This document shows positions 39,001 through 52,212 of a stretch of 64,000 bases of DNA, one piece after another. Numbering within the stretch: position 1 is the first letter of the stretch; every line of letters begins with the position of its first letter. The position numbers were made by a program, and so were the translations under genes. The notes beneath the pieces are model-generated. The model did not search any database and was not told the DNA's origin. It saw only the letters and a list, made by a program, of their open reading frames with translations. This DNA comes from Fistularia commersonii (taxonomy: Eukaryota > Chordata > Actinopteri > Syngnathiformes > Fistulariidae): the NCBI GenBank assembly GCA_037954325.1, contig JBBMNZ010000001.1, forward strand, positions 26,771,758 through 26,835,757. The letters run 5' to 3'.

Positions 39001-42000
39001 TGGCATTGTATGGCGTAATAATTCATTTTCAATTAAAAAAAAAAGGTTGTGCAGAGGTTGTGCAGAGTCTGGAGGTTTATTTAGCAACAACAACAACAAC
39101 AGCTTGGAGTGTAGTTATAATAATGTAATTTTTGACAACTTTTTAAGAATAAGAATAAGAAAAAGAACAACTTTATTCATCCCGAAGGATATTGTTGTGC
39201 CAGAGTTTCAAGTAAAACATAACAATAATAGATAATAGTAGGAAGGAGGGAGAATGAGAAATACAAATAAAAATATAAAGTGTCAAAGTCAAGGCTATAA
39301 AGTGTTTTAAGGTCTTAAAATTTTGCTCACGACTAAGCGAGAGGTTACAACATTTGTTTTTGTTTTTTTTTAACCCGAAAAACGGGCTCATCTTCTATTC
39401 GCTTCAAACAGGTGGTGCACGGAGACGTGATCACTTACCGTCAGAATGTGGATAAATTGGCGGAGCAGCAGCAGAGCAAGTACCTGGACCTTTACACCAT
39501 CCTGCCCTCGGAGATCTCGATGCAGCTCGCCGAGGTTTCGCTCGCTCTGGGTGCGATCGAGGATCAGGTACCGTTCCCATGTCTTTGAACGCCAATGACA
39601 CCTCCGTCGATGTCCGATTTTTGGCTCGAGTCTGATTTGATATCGTCTGTACGTCGTAGGTCCTTTCAAAAGAAAGGGAAATACAGAGAACCAGAGAAAT
39701 AAAGGAGGACTTCAGTTCCAGGATCCACGACATCTCTGAGAAACTCAAAACCATCTCTGCGAAGTTTAAGGAAAAGTCCCCGGAGGTGGATCAAGCCAAA
39801 GAGGAGGTCAAGGTGAGGCGTCCGATTCGGTGTTTCTGTGCTGTGGCACAGATTTTAATGAATGATTTTTTCCTGTGCATCTTGTATTTGCAAGTGTTAT
39901 TTGCAGTGCTTATGTCCTCTATTGTAAGTCGGATAAAAGCGTCTGCCTAATGTAATGAAATAGAATAAAATCGTCGTCCCAGTGTGAAATCTGGGCCTTT
40001 TTGGTTGAACACGCAGGAACTGAAGCTCACTTTCAGTGCTTTCTCACTCATCTTGATGGTTTTCTTCAACAACCATCAAGATTTCTTCAAGATAAGAACA
40101 CACTAGTTCGTATCTTGAAGCTGTTTCTAAACTAAACTTCTAAACTTCTAAACTTAGCTGTTTCTAACTAAACAGCTAAAGGCTGTTTAGTTTGGAAATG
40201 GCGTTTAAGTTTGCTCGGAACCAGCTTTTCCCGAGTCGGCTCGGTATGTCCCCCTGTAAAAGCGAATTCAAACGCGATCTAACTTTGATTGTATTGTCTT
40301 GAGCTCACCAGAATGTTCTTCAAGAGTACTTTTTCCTTTAAAATATTCCTTTAAAATATTGATCCCCGGCGTATCACTGCCGCTGTCTCGCTCCAAGCAT
40401 CACTAATTCCTCTGCATTTTGAGCAGCAGCAGGAAGACACGCAGGTTCAATCACGACTTGTTGCCTTCTGGTGGAAGAACATTTCATTGTTCTGCTTTTC
40501 ACTGCATGCCGCCCACGTACCGTATTTTGCGGACCATAAGGCGCACTGCATTATAAGGCTCAATATGAATAAACGGGTGTATTTTCATACATAAAGCGCT
40601 ATAAGGTGGAAACTCTGTTTGGTCTTCATTACTTGGTAAAGTTCATCTGCTGGCTTTTGTACCATTGATTCATTCATGTTGAATTCTTTTGGCGGCGGCT
40701 CCATTGCCATCATCGACTGCGTGACTGATAGCCTTGAGTTAGAAATCCGCCTTGTAAGCATGTCTCTTAACAGGTGCCAGTTTTGGGGGTCCTCAAACAC
40801 ACAAATGTACATTAATATTCTGCTGAAGCTCAGTACGTACCGCTATTACAAAAAGTGGCGGAGGCAAGCGTACAACTTACTGTTCTCTGATTGGTTTCTC
40901 GTTGCCAGCGATAGCGGACACCTGACATTAGTGTGAGGTTGGAACACTGTTGTATTCCAGTGGTACATTTTAGTTATCTTGCGTTGTCCGACGTTGCAAC
41001 TCATATTCAACCAAGGACCGACTTTAAGACAACGTTCCCGTGTCAGGTGGGAGACGGGCCACCAATCGATCTACCGGCGCGGCTGTGTCGCTTCCCAAAG
41101 TCGCACTAAAACATTTTGGCAGATGTTTGAGCGCAGTGGACCACATAAAATTGGTTTATCAGTCAGATGAGGCTCAGGCATCTGGTCAGGATGTCATCTG
41201 GACCTCTCCCTAGTTTGGGGTTCTAGGTATCTCCAACCGGGATGGGTTCGAGATAAGTGCGCCTTATAGTGCGAAAAATACAGTACATAGTCCTAGAAAG
41301 ACACTTTACTTCGTCGAATAAATAATTTTTGGACCATTCAGTTGAAAGTGGGCAGACACATAAACAACAAACAACTTAATTCCTCGTAAACACTGATCTA
41401 ATTCATCACCTTCGAATCTTACACTTCCTCTGTTCTACAGAGTCTGGCTGAGGAGTTGGACTACTGTGGCCGAACTCTCTCGGAACTGGATGCTTCTGTT
41501 CAGGAGTTTGGACGTAGAAACCCCCTACTGGCCAAACAACTCAGTGACGCCATCAGCAAGCTATCAGAGATGCATCACCACATCACCCGGCTGGCGGACT
41601 GCAGGAACAACTGGCTGAAAAAGGTTTGTTTTTATAGGTCTCGTAAAACCGGCAAAACGAAGCTTTTGTGCATTTAACGCCACAAGATGCTCAAACACCT
41701 TGGTCATTGTCGTTTCGTCGCCTCTGTGTTATCTTTGCTCTTCAGGCCGTTTGCTATTTAGACGAGTATAATGAGATGCTGGACTTCATTGTGAGGTGGT
41801 CAGAGAAAGCCAGGAGCCTGGTGAGAGCAAACATCATCTGGAACTCTTCGGTTCACCTGCAGGAGCAGATCCGGATGTACCAGGTGAGAAGAACCTCCAG
41901 AAACACCTGGAATTCTTTCCCATTGAACTCTGAAGCCCTTTCTGATTTTTATCAACGTATGGAAGCCGTGATTGAAGCATCTGCGGTGCCATGTTGACCG

Positions 42001-45000
42001 AGCCGTTTTCCTAAACTTCATTGAATTGTCTTTTCCCTCAAGGATATGGCACGGTTTTGCATGAATCCACCTTCTTATTTTATCCCCAGGCTGTCCTGCG
42101 TGAGTCCCGGGAGCTCCACGGAGACCTGGAGTCCATGGCGGAGAAGGTTGAGCTTCTGTCCGAGGTGCTGCAGGTCGAGTCCATGAGCCAGCAGTTATGT
42201 GAACTGGGTCGTCACACCGAGGAGCTCCAGCAAGGCATCAAGACGCGTCTCCAGAGTTTGGAGGATGCAAACAAGGTAACGAATATTAGGAAAGCCGAAT
42301 CAGTCGGAACTGTTTGTCTGGAACTGCACTGAATTTTCTTAAACTTGCCAAACTACTCGTTTGGCCAGCCACTTAAATGCTCTGTTTTTGCAATTCCCAT
42401 CCACGAAATATTTGTACAGCATACCTTTTTTTTCACGGGGTTTACGTTCCAAAAAGAACCCGTGATAGGCAAAATCCGTCAAGTAGAAACTTTAATTTTT
42501 TTTTACAATTATTATACAATTAAATACTCTATTATACATCGCTGCTGTCGTCCTTATGTTTTTTTCTTCCTTCTTTATGGAACAAACGGATGATTCATTA
42601 ATTCCCTAATGCCGACCTACAGCCGCATAGCTTTTACCTTCCCTTAGCATGTCCAGAAGTTTAACTTTATCTGCGATAGATAGCATCTTCCGCTGCCTTT
42701 TGGGCCCTGCAAGGTGCTTTTGTCGGTCCAGAGCGTTTTGTCAACATTACGGGTTTAAGAGAAACTCGAAATTGCAAGAGAATTTGCACGTACGTCATGT
42801 AAATTTGGCGAGCTGTTTTATGTCCGTGTACATATTAAACTGCGACGTTATGAAGCACAGGTAGAGGAGAAGCAGAGTGACTTTTTAGCCAATCAGAATG
42901 CAGAACACAATGCACGTGGCAAATCCGTGAAGTAGCGAAACCGTGAAAAGCAAATCACGTTATAGCGAGGGATCACTGTATACTTTAATTTCCAGACTAT
43001 TGAGCGCACCTGAATATAAGCCGCACCAGCTAAAAATAAATATAAGTGTACATATATACTTGTCAAAAAGCTGCCGGTGTCCACGTTGTAACATGAGATA
43101 TTTACACGGCTGATGAAAAAGATTAATGATAAATAAGACGAGGAAAAAGTCCATCCGTCCATCTTCTATCCCTGCCTTGTCCTACTCCGGAGGATTGCTA
43201 TCTTGGTCTTCCTACTGCGCACTAAAACCATTAAATTTGTCTTCTTTGTCGCAGCGAGGATCACTGTATACTGTATTTTTCGCACTAAAAGGCGCACTTA
43301 AAATCCTTAAATTTCCTAAAAAATTGTCCGTGCATCTTATGTATGAATTCTTGTTGTGCTTACTGACCTCCAACCAATTGTACGCGGTGCACTGCACTCA
43401 AACATCTGCCAAAATGTTTCAGTGAGACTCAGACTCCGCCTGGTTTATTTTCGGACCGTCGCCACCTGACATGTCATGGTTTAGTCGGTTCTTGGTTGAA
43501 TCTGGGTCGCAATGTAAGACAACGACGGAAGACTAATTATGTAGCGCTGGAAGACAAAGTTGTTCCAAAGTCACATTAACTTCAGGACCCCCGAAAATGG
43601 CGGAACTCAAACTCAAGGCTGTCGGTAGATGATGGGAATAGAGCAGCTGAGAAAATTCAACATGAATGAAACAATGGAACGGAAGCAGATGAACTAAAGA
43701 AGAACAAATAGAGTTTGGTCAAACCGAGACGAATTAGATGAATAAAGTTTGACTAAACTGATTGCTTTGTTGGGCTTTATATACCGTATAGACCCGTTCA
43801 TTGATATTGCGCCTCATCATCTGCTAAAAAACGGTACTCTGACAACATTCAATATGTTTTAGGCTATACAGTATGTGTGTGTGTACGTTTGTGTACGTCT
43901 TTGTCATAAAAAAAAAAAACTCACTAACCCAAGCTTACTGTTGTGTATATTTCCTGTGCATCTTGTATTTGCAGGTGTTATTTGCAGTCCTTATGTCCTC
44001 CATTGTAAGTCGCTTTGGATAAAAGCGTCTGCCAAATGTAATGTAATGTCTTGCATTTCCATGTTTCATTTGCGGTCGCTGAAGTGCCGGTATCATCTTA
44101 TCGCACATCTGATGTGTAAACACAACGTTGATATTGCGCCTAACAACGCCGCCGTGCGCCTTACGATCCGCAAGATACGGTAAATCTAAATACGCAGACG
44201 TTGTGATAATCTCGCCATGTTTCTGGTCCCCAGAGCATGGAAGCCCTGGAGTACGAAGTGAAGGCCCTGCATGTTGCCCTGGAGCAGGTCCAAGCCACAT
44301 TGACCTCCCCGGAGCTGGCTTGTCAGAGCCTCAAAGAACAGCTCGCCCAGAGACAGGTAACATTAAAATCAGATCATGAAATACCATCATTTCAAGACTA
44401 GAAGTCGCCACTTTTTTCACACGCTTGTGATTTGGACCTGCAGCGTCTCAATCTTATTGACCTCCGCAAAAAGTCTTTGCTGTGTCGTCACTGACCTGCA
44501 ACATTATCTAATGAAAGCGCAACACATTCAAACAAAATGGACATTTAAACTTTGGAAATTGTGTCATTTATTGTGATTTCCAGACTATAAGCTGCTTCTT
44601 TTAAGTTAAGATATACTTTATTGATCCCCATAGGGGACATTGTTGTGTCACAGCAACGCTATAATGACAGTATCAAGAAATATGAGTAGAAATATAAATA
44701 GACTATTAAAAGATAACGAAAGATGTCCACAATTAAATAGATAACACAATGAAAAAAAAACTTCTTTGAACAATGTGTCTTAAACTACAATGCAGCTAAT
44801 TTATGGATTTTTTGGGGGTCTAATGAGCTTCACGCCACCAAAACATTTAGCTTCGTCACATCGGACCAATGAAATTACCGTGAAATTCTGTCGTTGTTCA
44901 ATTCCGACACGGAAGAAGTCGAATTAAATGTGTACGGCACATATAAGTCGAAGAGGTATGGCTAAAAATGAGTTGAACATTTAACAAATTGATTGATGAA

Positions 45001-48000
45001 ATGAAACAAGAAAAAGAAGAACTCTTCAAAGCGTTAACAAAAATAATTCAGTTCATAGTTCAAAAATAAATTCCAAACAACACCCCCAAATAAATGTGTT
45101 AAAATCAAAATCAAATTTCTCAATATGATAAAACTCGACGTCACAGTCTTGCTTTCTTGCATCAACCTTCTTTTCGGGTATCAAGGTATCTCAAAAGACT
45201 AACTTTTAAGTTAGTATTCTTTATCTTTTTTTCAATTCAAGAGCAGGGAGCTCATTAACTCACATTCAAAACGGGGGCCGGAGAGGGGAAAAAAATAAAA
45301 ATAAAAAGTAGAACGTAGTTGATCACTATTCTGCGGGCAGCGTGTGCTGCCATTCATTTTCACAGCTTTATATTCATAATAGCGGTTATAAATGGTTTTG
45401 GTTTTCAGGAAAAAGACCTAAATAGCAATCGGCCGCAGCAGGACGAAGCAGGGATGGAAAATAGATGCATGGATGGACTTTTCCTGACTATTGAGCGCAA
45501 CTGAATATAAGCCGCACCGGCTAAAAATACCAAAATAAATATATGTGTACATAAATAGACCGTATTTGTCTATAAGCCGCAAGTTGTAACATATTTACAC
45601 AGGAACATTTTTTTTTAAACTTTTAATTCAATACGTTCATCCATTAACATTCACAAATACGTACTGGAAATGCTTATTAAAAATAAAGATGTTGGGTTGA
45701 AGGTTACTTTTAAGCAAAATACCTAGTTTGCAAAAAAAAAAAAAAGCTAAATCTAAATGATCAAACCCAAAACAGTCCCTTAGTAAAATCAACAAAAATA
45801 TTTTAACATGTTTATTTAGATGTTATAAGATCCCCACAATCTTCACATTTAAAATCACTTTTGAAAAAATGAACAAATTAAGATAATATACTGTATTTTC
45901 CAGGCTATAGGGCGCACCTTAATATGAGCCGCACCGGCTAAAAAATAACCAAATAAATATTTATGCACATATAAAGGCCACAATTTTCCATAAACTGCAG
46001 GTGTCCATGTTGATATTTACACAGAAACATTTTTTTTCACAGTTGATGAAAAAGATGAATAATAAATAAGACATGTAAACGTCCATCCATTTCAGGGTTC
46101 GATGTGACGAAGCTAAATATTCTGGTGGCTGGAAGCTCATCAGCCCCCCAAAAAATTCCATAAATTAGCCTCATTGTTGTTTAGGCCAGTTTTCCTTCTG
46201 TTATTTATTATTAATCTTTTTCATCAGCCTTAGTTACAGGCACTGTTCCGGAAAAAAAAAAAAAAGCATTTCCAGGACGTATTAGTATATATTTAATTAA
46301 AAGTGAAAAAAATAAAAGTTTCTGTGTAAATATCTGATGTTACAACCTGCAGCTCAGAGACAAGTACGGCCTTTATATGTACATATTTATTTGTTTTTAG
46401 CTGGTTTAGCTCTCACCTGGACTGGTCGCCAGTCAATTGCAGAGCCACATGTATAGACAGATAACTATTCTCTCGCTCATTTTGGGCAATTATTCCCTTT
46501 TTTTTTTCCAATTTACCTGCTGCATGTTTTTGAACTGCAGGAGGAGGAAATCCATGCAAACACGGGAAGAACATGCAAAAAGGTCCCCTTGTCAGAATCG
46601 AACCAGAATCGGTCCTTCGTGCTGTGAGGCCGAAGCGCCACCGCGCCGCCCTATATTGATTTATAGTTTTGTCATTTTTATTTATTTTTTGCATTGAATC
46701 GATCGCTTTTAATCAATCTTTGATTTTGATCGTGAACGGAATCGCCACTACAACGTGCGGCTTATAGACAAGTGCAGCCTAAATACGTACACGTATATTT
46801 ATTTGGTTATATTTAATTTTTTTACATTCAGGTGTGCTCTATAATCCGGAAAATACGGTAGTGTGTTTCTAAGGTCCTAATACGATGGAATCACATCACC
46901 CTTCCAACTCATGGGGAAGAAAAAAATGAAAAGTCAGGTTTATTTCCTTGTTATTTTCAATAGTGTGGAAATGACAGTATGTTAAATGCTTGCATCGCCT
47001 CTTAACAGCCCTTGCAACGTTACCTGTCTGTGTTTTGCAGCGTCTGTTGGCCGATATGGAAGGCTTCAAGCAGCAGGTGCTGGCGGTGCAGCGATGTCAA
47101 AGCGCCCTGCAGGTCCCGGAGGAGGTGATGCCCAACCTCGCCATTTGCCGAACGGCTCTGCGTCTTCAACAAGAAGCCAGTCAGTTGCAGCACGTGGCCA
47201 TTCAGCAGTGCAACATCCTACAGGTACGCCGGCTGGCGAAAGACGGAAAGGGCGGATTTTAAGAGCCGCGGCACCGACGGTCATGTTTCCTTCCCAGGAG
47301 GCAGTGGTGCAGTATGAGCAGTATGAACAGGAAGTGCGAGACCTGCAGGGATTGATCGAAGAAGCTCACCGGGTCATTCAGGACCGACCCATCACGACTA
47401 ACAACATCCAGGAGCTGCAGGCCCAGATCCTGCACCACGAAGTAAATTATATTCATTGTTTGAATGAAAACCCAGAGGGAAGACAAGTGCAGAAATGTAG
47501 AGAATGCAGAAGGAGTATTGTTTTTAAGGACCTTTTAATTTACGTCTTTTAGGTGTATTTTGGTTGATTTGTTGGTACCGTAATTTCCGGACTATTGAGC
47601 GCACCTGAATATAAGCCGCACCGGCTAAAAATACCAAAATAAATATATGTGTACATAAATAGACTGTATTTGTCTATAAGCTGCAGGTTGTAACATGAGG
47701 TATTTACACAGAAACATTTTTTTAAAACTTTTAATTCAATACGTTCGTCCATTAACATCCACAAATGCCATGTAACACGGCTGGTGAAAAAAAAATCAAA
47801 GTTGTTGGGTTGAAGGTTACTTTTAAGCAAAATACTGAGTCCGAAAAAAAAATAAAAAGCTGAATCTAAACGATCAAAATCAATAACAGTCCCTTATTAA
47901 GATCAACAAAAATATTTTAACATGTTTATTTAGATGTTATAAGATCCCCACAATCTTCACATTTAAAATTACTTTTTAAAAAAAATGAACAAATTAAAAT

Positions 48001-51000
48001 AATATACCGTATTTTCCAGGCTATAGAGCGCACCTGAATATCAGCCGCACCGGCCAAAAAATAACAAAATAAATATTTATAAAGGCCACAATTTTCTATA
48101 AACTGCAGGTGTCCATGGTGATATTTACACAGAAACATTTTTTTTCACAGTGGATGCAAAAGATGAATAATAAATAAGACATGTAAACGTCCATCCATTT
48201 CAGGGTTCGATGTGACGAGGCTAAATGTTTTGGTGGCTGGAAGCTCATCAGCCCCCCAAAAAATTCCATAAATTAGCCTCATTGTTTTTTAGGCCACAGT
48301 TTTCAGAGCGTTTGGAAAGAAGTAGTGGCTTATAGTCCGGAAATGACGGTAATTGCGGTCAACTCTTGCTCATTTAAAGGCTCTCTTGGTGATATTTAAG
48401 GCGACCTGCTGTCATGTTTTCCATAAAATCTGCCCATCAAGTGAATTTTCTAATGCGACTTGGTGAAATTCAAGTTTGCAAAATCATAAATAACCCATCC
48501 AGCAAGTATCTGTGTGAACCAACACAAAAAAAAAAAAATGCGATTATAGGCTATTACCGTATTTTCTGGACTATAAGCCGCTACTTTTTTCCTAGGTTTT
48601 GAACCATGCGGCGAATACAAAAGTGCGGCTATTCTATGGATTTTTCCTCCATCGCTAGCGGGCGGAAGTAGAATCCAAAACAAGATAAGACGTATAAATC
48701 AATTCAAAGAAGAATAGCAGAAAGAGCAGATAAAAGCAGATAGAACACGCACGACAAATTACTAACTGGTACTTATTTTCAAATCCTCGGCCCTTCATCA
48801 TGGAAACCACAAGAAGAAGCTCGTATGATGCAGGTTTTAAGTTGAAGGCCATCGAGCTTGCGATCCACGCAAGGAAACCGCGCAAGATTAGTGTCAATGA
48901 ATCTGTGGTAAGACGTTGGAGGCGGCAGCGGGAAGAGCTCATGCCATGCCAAAAGTCGAAAAAAGCTTTCAGAGGACATAAAAGCAGGTGGCCTGAACTT
49001 GAAAATAGCCTGGTACGGCTTGTATAAATTTTTTTATACTTTTTTTTTTTTTTTTTTTAATAAAGCGGATGCGGCTTATTTACAGGCGCGCCTTATAGTC
49101 CAGAAACTACGGTAATTCAGAAGACGCGCTTGCAATGTGACGAGAGATGTTGTTTTTGAATAGGAACTGGCTCAGAAGATAAAAGGTTACCAGGAGCAGA
49201 TTTCCTCGCTCAACTCCAAATGCAAGATGCTGTCGGTGAAGGCCAAGCACGCCACCATGCTCCTGACCGTGAGCGACGTGGAGGGTTTGCCCGAGACGCT
49301 GCAGGAGCTGGACGGGGACAAATCTAAAAAACCATCGGGCCAGTCCGTGATGGTGAGCGCGTCACGTCGTCCGACCTCCTTCTGCTTTTTCTGCTTCCCA
49401 ACGCGACGTCTGCGGAGCTTCTCGGCCATCCGGGTCGTCGGTGAATTCTTGAATCTCTTCACTCGAAGATGTTTCACCTGTTGGATCCTGTCACATTCTA
49501 CCTCGACACAATTTGTGGGTGGATCCCAGATGTTTGTTGATGAAGCAACAGGAGAAGATGCACCATACGGCCAAAAGTGTCCAACCCTTTGTCGCTAGAA
49601 CAGCTTCAACTCTTCTGGCAAGGCCGTCCGTAAGAAAAGCCGCAAACCCTGGCAGTTATATTGAGGAAGCTCCTTCTCAGATGAGCTCTGAAACATCTTC
49701 AAGTGAAGAAATCCAAGTTGCCGAGACAAGAATTCCCAACTCTATGACTTTAATTGGACTCATCTTCATTCTGGGCTGCTGCTGTGTCTGAGGAGCTTCC
49801 TCAGCATCCTCCTCGTTGTGCAGGTGTCAGAGAGGAGGATGCTGAGGAAGCTCCTCGGCATCATGGACAACGTCCATCGCCCCCTGCATGCCACACTGAC
49901 GTCCTGTCAGAGCTCTTTCAGCCGTAGACTGATACCACCGAGGAGCTCCACTGAACGCCACAGGAGGTCTTTCCTCCCTGAGGCCATCAGACTTTTTTAA
50001 TTCCTCTCCATTCGGCCGCCGGCAACCATAAAAACCTATCTTTAACCCAAAAAAAAACAAAAAAAAACTGTGCAATATTTCATTTCACTGTGCAATATTC
50101 AGAACTTTGCAATATTTCATTTCATAACAGCTACACTACAATTTTCCTTCCATCATACTATTGTGCACTCCTTACCTCACTTGTTACTAAGACACTTATA
50201 GTTTTATCACTTGTTTACTAAGACACTTTATAGTTTCACTGAGACACTTTATAGTTTATTTTTATTTCTAATTCTGCCTTTTTCTTTTTATTATTTATTA
50301 CTGTTATATTTTCTGTAACTCTGGCACAGCAATTTCCTTCGGGATTAATAAAGTTGTTCTTATCTTAACGAAACTAATCTTCTCCCATCTCTGCACCTCC
50401 ATGAATGTTCTTGCCAGGTGACCGCTGGTCGCTGTCACACACTCCTGTCTCCGGTAACCGAGGAGTCTGGGGAGGAAGGAACCAACAGCGAGTTGTCATC
50501 TCCCCCTGTTTGTCGTTCCCCTTCGCCCGTCACTCGTACAGAAGCGTCTCTAACCAAGGTATTTGGTTTTTCTCTTATTTGTGTGTTGTGTGTATCTTAT
50601 CAACAATACACACCAAACATCGTCATGATCCGGATTTGTCGTCCTCTCCTTCCTCGCCGCAGCGCTCGTATTTTTTTTTGCAGTTTTCGTCATGAATAAC
50701 AAAGAGGTCATGCATGCCACGCCGGCGTCCTTTCAGAGCTCTTTCTTTTGTTTTTTAAACATTTATGAGAACAAGTTCCTTGACAGAGTCACACACATTC
50801 TTACAAAACCTCACGACAAGATACACATTATACAATATTCTTTATAGGTATGATTATTTCTACCATTCATTTAGCAATTCACTTATTTCCTCAATAGCAA
50901 GCAAAAAAAAAACAAAACAAAAAAAAACAAAAATACAACAGAGTAAAAAAAAAAAAAGGGGGTCTTTCCCACCTGAGGCTATCAGACTTTTTAATTCCCC

Positions 51001-52181
51001 TCCCTTCAGCCGCAGGGACTCTAAATATCTTAAAATCTTTAAACCTTCTAAAAAAAATAAAAAAAAAAAAAATTTCACCCACTTACTGTAAATTGTAATA
51101 ATTTACATTACATTGCATTCCAAAGCGGCTTACAATAGAGGACATAGGGACTGCAAATACACTTGTAAATACACGATGCACAGGAAATATACAGAACAGT
51201 AAGCTTGGGTTAGTGAGGGTTTTTTTTTAATTTTTTTTTTTTTTTTTTGACAGAGACACACAAACGTACACACACACTGCATAGCCTAACTTGCTGTATG
51301 ATTTATCTGTATATATGTTCATAACTGTGCAATATTTCATAACAGCTACATGTACAATATTTTTTCATACTCTTGTGCACTCCTTATCTTTCACTTGTTA
51401 CTTAAGACACCTTATAGTTTATTTGTATTTCTTTTTTTTCTTTTTTTTACTGTTTTCTTTTTTACTGTTTATACAATTTTCTACTATTGTTTATTATTGT
51501 TATATTTTTCCTGTTACTCTTGCTCAGCAATTTCCTTAGGGATAAATAAAGTTGTTCTTATTCTTATTTTTTTTCTCTGGGTCGGACAGGGAACGCTTAA
51601 AAGAGCTGCGGTTCAAGAATTATATGATCCGACGTTTGATTCGGTGGCAAACCTTGATGACCTGCAGCGATCATGGGAGACCCTAAAGAATGTGGTATGG
51701 GACAAATCTGTCTTCACCTTTTCAAAAAATGTGCAGCGGAAGTCAAACAGGCCCGATGAAACCGTGTCGGAAGCTCGGAGTGAGTCCTACGTTAAGATAA
51801 GATAATATTTTATGGATCCCGTTTGTCACAGCAGCTCAATCACAATAACAATAAATATAAATAAAAGAAAATTGAATGTTTCTTTTCTGCATAATTGTGT
51901 AATTATAAAATTACATTGCTGACTTGTAAAAGTGGGCACTAGAAAATATTGGTGTGTATTAAATGTTATAATAATGTGATTTCAAGCCAAAGTACTAAGT
52001 ATAAATACTAAATATAATAATATATAAATAGAGGAGATAAGTAGAATGACAAAGATAATAGTGGGAATAGGAATAGATAAAAGAGCGACAAGGATAAAAA
52101 TAAACAGGATGAGAATGGAATGACAAGGGTAAAAAAATAGATAAAAGAATGACAACAAGGATAAAAATAGATAACAGAATG

Positions 52182-52212
<31 letters not shown>

